This document shows, in pieces, positions 5,720 through 7,273 of a stretch of DNA of 7,273 bases. The notes under the pieces are model-generated. The model was not told the origin of the DNA and ran no database searches. It saw only the letters and a program-made list of their open reading frames with translations. The stretch's first letter is position 1. Each line of letters begins with the position of its first letter. The DNA is taken from the NCBI GenBank assembly GCA_041648665.1, contig JBAZOP010000119.1, forward strand, positions 1 through 7,273, read 5' to 3'. The stretch comes from a bacterium (lineage in GTDB: Bacteria; UBA10199; 2-02-FULL-44-16; JAAZCA01). The position numbers and the translations under genes were made by a program.

Positions 5720-5923
5720 TCATTCCAGCCCCCCGCCGTGGATAGCCATCTCGCGCTCGGCGCTGGTTGTGCCGTCAGGATCGCCGCGCAGGTCCGGCTT
5801 GTACACCACGCGCTCGGCGAACTCGCGGGCCTTGCCTGGGTTCCAACCATCCACAGGTTGCAGATAGCCAACTATGCGTGAAAATATGAGGGTTTTCACC
5901 CGCCAATGTTCATATGGGTTCAC
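5720..5923 (-). CDS. Small protein resembling the glycyl-radical C-terminal segment of class III (anaerobic) ribonucleotide reductase
   Basis: A protein of about 67 residues from a GTG at 5923. Residues 14-20 read FSRIVGY and continue LQPVDGWNPGKAREFAERVV. This pattern (R-x-x-GY-L, then W-N-x-GK, then a helix with ER) matches the end of NrdD proteins around the glycyl-radical motif RVCGYLG followed by N-x-GK-x-x-E; G19 would be the radical glycine. The rest of the catalytic barrel is absent from the window. The C-terminal third (GDPDGTTSAEREMAIHGGGLE) is not recognisable. The frame is open further upstream inside the HNH gene, but that part looks like a shadow. The GTG overlaps the HNH stop (GTGA); no well-spaced ribosome binding site is visible, so coupling is likely. 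Its stop overlaps a downstream ATG at 5723. A stand-alone role like GrcA/YfiD (a spare glycyl-radical domain) is conceivable; a remnant or an unrelated protein is also possible. Confidence 0.62.
   Translation of the reverse strand: MNPYEHWRVKTLIFSRIVGYLQPVDGWNPGKAREFAERVVYKPDLRGDPDGTTSAEREMAIHGGGLE
5878..5899. repeat. Inverted repeat with 7-base arms inside the glycyl-radical-like gene
   Basis: GTGAAAA at 5878-5884 pairs with TTTTCAC at 5893-5899 across an 8-base loop. It lies within the first 20 codons of the small gene and just after the HNH stop. It shares the 9-base word GGTTTTCAC with the palindrome at 5246-5261. It might be an operator or an RNA structure near the ribosome, but may be chance. 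Confidence 0.3.
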
Positions 5924-6540
5924 CCCCTGTTTCCCAAGTCTATCGGAATCTCTATCGCTTCCTGAACGTTCCACCCCCGTCTCATCCGCTCCGACAGTGC
6001 CGACTTCTTCATCCCGATTATCTCTGCCCATTCGGTCAGGCATCTGGTTTCTCCTTTATAGGTTAGCAAACGGTTGTCCGCCCTATTACGCGATTGCTCT
6101 TTTCTGGTCGCCCACCGACAGTTATCGGGCGTGTAATCCCCATCGTTGTCAATGCGCTCCAGCGAGTGCCCCCTTGACGGTTTTGGGTACATATCGCAAT
6201 AGAATGCCTCAAAGTCATGCCAGCGCTCACAGACCTTTATCCCGCGCCCCCCATAGCGGTGATATGCGTGATGGTTCGGATTAACGCACCGCTGAACCAT
6301 GCCAGTCCAGACGCCATATGCATCCGACCTCCACAACCCATGCTTCGTCACCACGTCACGATGATAGCAACCGCAACTAGTCGTAGCGCCACGGGTTAGC
6401 CCATCCGCCCTCACCGTAACCTCATTGCCACAATCACAACGGCAAAGCCAGTAGATATGCCTTGCTCTATTCGGAGCGCGCCCAGTCACAGTTAGCCGCC
6501 CGAATCGCTGCCCTGTTAGGTCTCGAAAGCTACCCTTCAT
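5920..6540 (-). CDS. HNH endonuclease, free-standing homing type
   Basis: A 206-residue DNA endonuclease. It opens with DLTGQRFGRLTV (7-18), then a cysteine-rich segment C33-R-C35-D-C37-G and SCGC (C56, C58), likely to bind zinc. Next is YGVWTGMVQRCVNPNH (75-90) and YHRYGGRGIKVCERW (93-107). The HNH nuclease core is at about 125-145: HSLERIDNDGDYTPDNCRWA, with H125, the D131-N132 pair and N140. After it comes RNRADNRLLTYKGETRCLTE (151-170) and a NUMOD-like DNA-binding helix pair (WAEIIGMKKSALSERMRRGW, 171-190). All parts of this well-known phage family are present and intact. The start has GAGGTGA just upstream (6541-6551 region). Such genes are selfish elements that spread by cutting alleles lacking them, and they sit in otherwise compact phage gene rows, as here. 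The cleavage target cannot be read from the sequence. Confidence 0.93.
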   Translation of the reverse strand: MKGSFRDLTGQRFGRLTVTGRAPNRARHIYWLCRCDCGNEVTVRADGLTRGATTSCGCYHRDVVTKHGLWRSDAYGVWTGMVQRCVNPNHHAYHRYGGRGIKVCERWHDFEAFYCDMYPKPSRGHSLERIDNDGDYTPDNCRWATRKEQSRNRADNRLLTYKGETRCLTEWAEIIGMKKSALSERMRRGWNVQEAIEIPIDLGNRG

Positions 6541-6592
6541 CTCTCACCTCACACGGAACTCGCCGCTCTTTGACCGCTTGCTCGCTCATTCT

Positions 6593-6916
6593 CTATGCGC
6601 CTCCATCGTTGTTTTCTTGCGCTCTCCGTACCGCCTGCTGTGCAACGCGCCGATAGGTATCGAGGTACTTCTTTATGTCATCCATAGCAGCATCCACTAC
6701 CGCCATCTGACTGATGGCCGTCATGATCGGCTCTTCTGGCCCGGAATCGCTGGCCTCCGATCGGCATATATCCCCCATAATCGGAACCAACGCGCTGAAC
6801 AGCTTTCCGAACAAACGAGTCAGCTCATCGTTCCCATGCGAGCAATCATAGCCAGCCATCTCTATTTGCCAGTCCACATAGCCGTTGACGTTGTAAGACC
6901 CAAACTCACCGCTCAT
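6593..6916 (-). CDS. Hypothetical phage protein (107 residues)
   Basis: I do not recognise this protein. From the ATG at 6916 it reads MSGEFGSYNVNGYVDWQIEM, contains a hydrophobic helix LTRLFGKLFSALVPIMGDIC (around 33-52), an acidic linker SEASDSGPEEP, and a long helical C-terminus from about 65 onward (DAAMDDIKKYLDTYRRVAQQ and then AVRRAQENNDGGA). The hydrophobic stretch is too interrupted by charges and Gly/Pro to call a membrane segment. An upstream in-frame ATG at 6979 lies inside the previous gene; the 6916 start is preferred because it has AGGAG eight bases upstream and overlaps the previous stop as ATGA (6913-6916). About 50 bases with no supported gene separate it from the HNH gene. 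Confidence 0.72.
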   Translation of the reverse strand: MSGEFGSYNVNGYVDWQIEMAGYDCSHGNDELTRLFGKLFSALVPIMGDICRSEASDSGPEEPIMTAISQMAVVDAAMDDIKKYLDTYRRVAQQAVRRAQENNDGGA

Positions 6917-7245
6917 CTCGGCTCTCCTGTCGTGCTCGTTGTGTTTGTCCACGTCACCCGCCACGGCGACGGCTCGCATGGCACATACACCGGATACGGA
7001 TACCCGCCCACAGGCCGCGCCTCTAGCGCCTCGATGCGACGGCGCAGATTGATAACAGTATTCTCAATCTGACACACCGCCCGCTCCAGCTCATCATGGC
7101 TCTCCTGCGCAGCCTTGCGCCGCGCCTGTAGCTCCCTGGCGATTTGCGCCAGTTCGGACACGGGGATACCCCCAATTATCCAGCCCGACGTTACCTCCAT
7201 CATGCGGCACATCGCCTCTAGCCGCTCGTCGCTGATCTCGCTCAT
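6913..7245 (-). CDS. Hypothetical coiled-coil phage protein (110 residues)
   Basis: I do not recognise a family. The N-terminal third (MSEISDERLEAMCRMMEVTS) is helical and followed by WIIGGIPVSELAQIARELQA. Residues about 35-77 form a probable coiled coil, for example HDELERAVCQIENTVINLRR and RIEALEA, with hydrophobic heptad positions. The C-terminal tail (from about 78) is Pro/Tyr/Thr-rich and likely disordered: PVGGYPYPVYVPCEPSPWRV and a TTSTTGEPR ending. There is GAGTGAGAG directly before the ATG and a GGAGG further up. Its stop overlaps the next start as ATGA, indicating coupling. Position upstream of the HNH gene and regulator block suggests an early or middle small accessory gene, but the function is unknown. 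Confidence 0.72.
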   Translation of the reverse strand: MSEISDERLEAMCRMMEVTSGWIIGGIPVSELAQIARELQARRKAAQESHDELERAVCQIENTVINLRRRIEALEARPVGGYPYPVYVPCEPSPWRVTWTNTTSTTGEPR

Positions 7246-7273
7246 CTCTCACTCGCCTCCAGGCATTCTATGC
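7242..7273 (-). CDS. Possible C-terminal end of a further upstream gene, cut by the window edge
   Basis: One minus-strand frame entering from the right edge reads IECLEASER and ends with a TGA (7242-7244) that overlaps the ATG at 7245 as ATGA, the same junction used by several genes here. A second frame reads HRMPGGE and ends at TGA a little earlier. Only about nine codons are visible, so this is a suggestion from junction style alone. Confidence 0.25.
   Translation of the reverse strand, partial: IECLEASER

Noticed and set aside
6530..6589. 19-codon minus-strand open frame between the 107-residue gene and the HNH gene
   Set aside because: Very short, no good ribosome binding site, and it overlaps the HNH start; probably chance.
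1..7273. CRISPR arrays, tRNA genes, insertion sequences, integrase or attachment sites
   Set aside because: I saw no regularly spaced repeats, no cloverleaf-like sequence, no transposase or recombinase motifs and no terminal repeats.

Overview
The window looks like part of a tailed double-stranded DNA phage (Caudoviricetes, HK97-type packaging and head module), either a free phage contig or a prophage segment. Every gene I can support lies on the minus strand, so transcription runs from position 7273 towards position 1. The DNA is GC-rich (roughly 60% by eye), the genes are tightly packed, and many are joined by 4-base ATGA overlaps. No bacterial housekeeping gene, tRNA, rRNA, integrase or CRISPR array is visible, so the host cannot be named. 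A small protein resembling the C-terminal tail of class III (anaerobic) ribonucleotide reductase suggests, only by inference, an anaerobic host.

Layout in transcription order. (1) 7245-6593: two small unknown genes, one with a coiled coil. (2) 6540-5920: an HNH endonuclease of the free-standing homing type with N-terminal zinc-binding cysteines. (3) 5923-5448: very small genes, namely an apparent stand-alone glycyl-radical-like domain, a short basic protein, and a possible hidden 34-codon gene in another frame. (4) 5457-4877: an isolated sigma-70 region-4 helix-turn-helix protein and a four-cysteine protein, the position where phages often keep late-gene regulators. (5) 4861-2832: a small protein with a TTG start, a DUF5681-type candidate small terminase and the large terminase, with unusually deep out-of-frame overlaps. 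(6) 2821-1: a 78-residue unknown, the HK97-type portal, a short MuF-like minor head protein, and the first 108 residues of an HK97-type prohead protease cut by the window edge.

The right-to-left order of regulator, small terminase, large terminase, portal, MuF-like protein and prohead protease is the standard order of HK97-like packaging and head modules; the major capsid gene is expected just beyond position 1. The terminase would cut and pump DNA through the portal into a procapsid matured by the protease. The regulator-like genes just upstream may switch the module on late in infection. The two features most worth a second look are the stand-alone glycyl-radical-like domain directly after the HNH endonuclease gene, and the nested overlapping frames at the start of the terminase genes.
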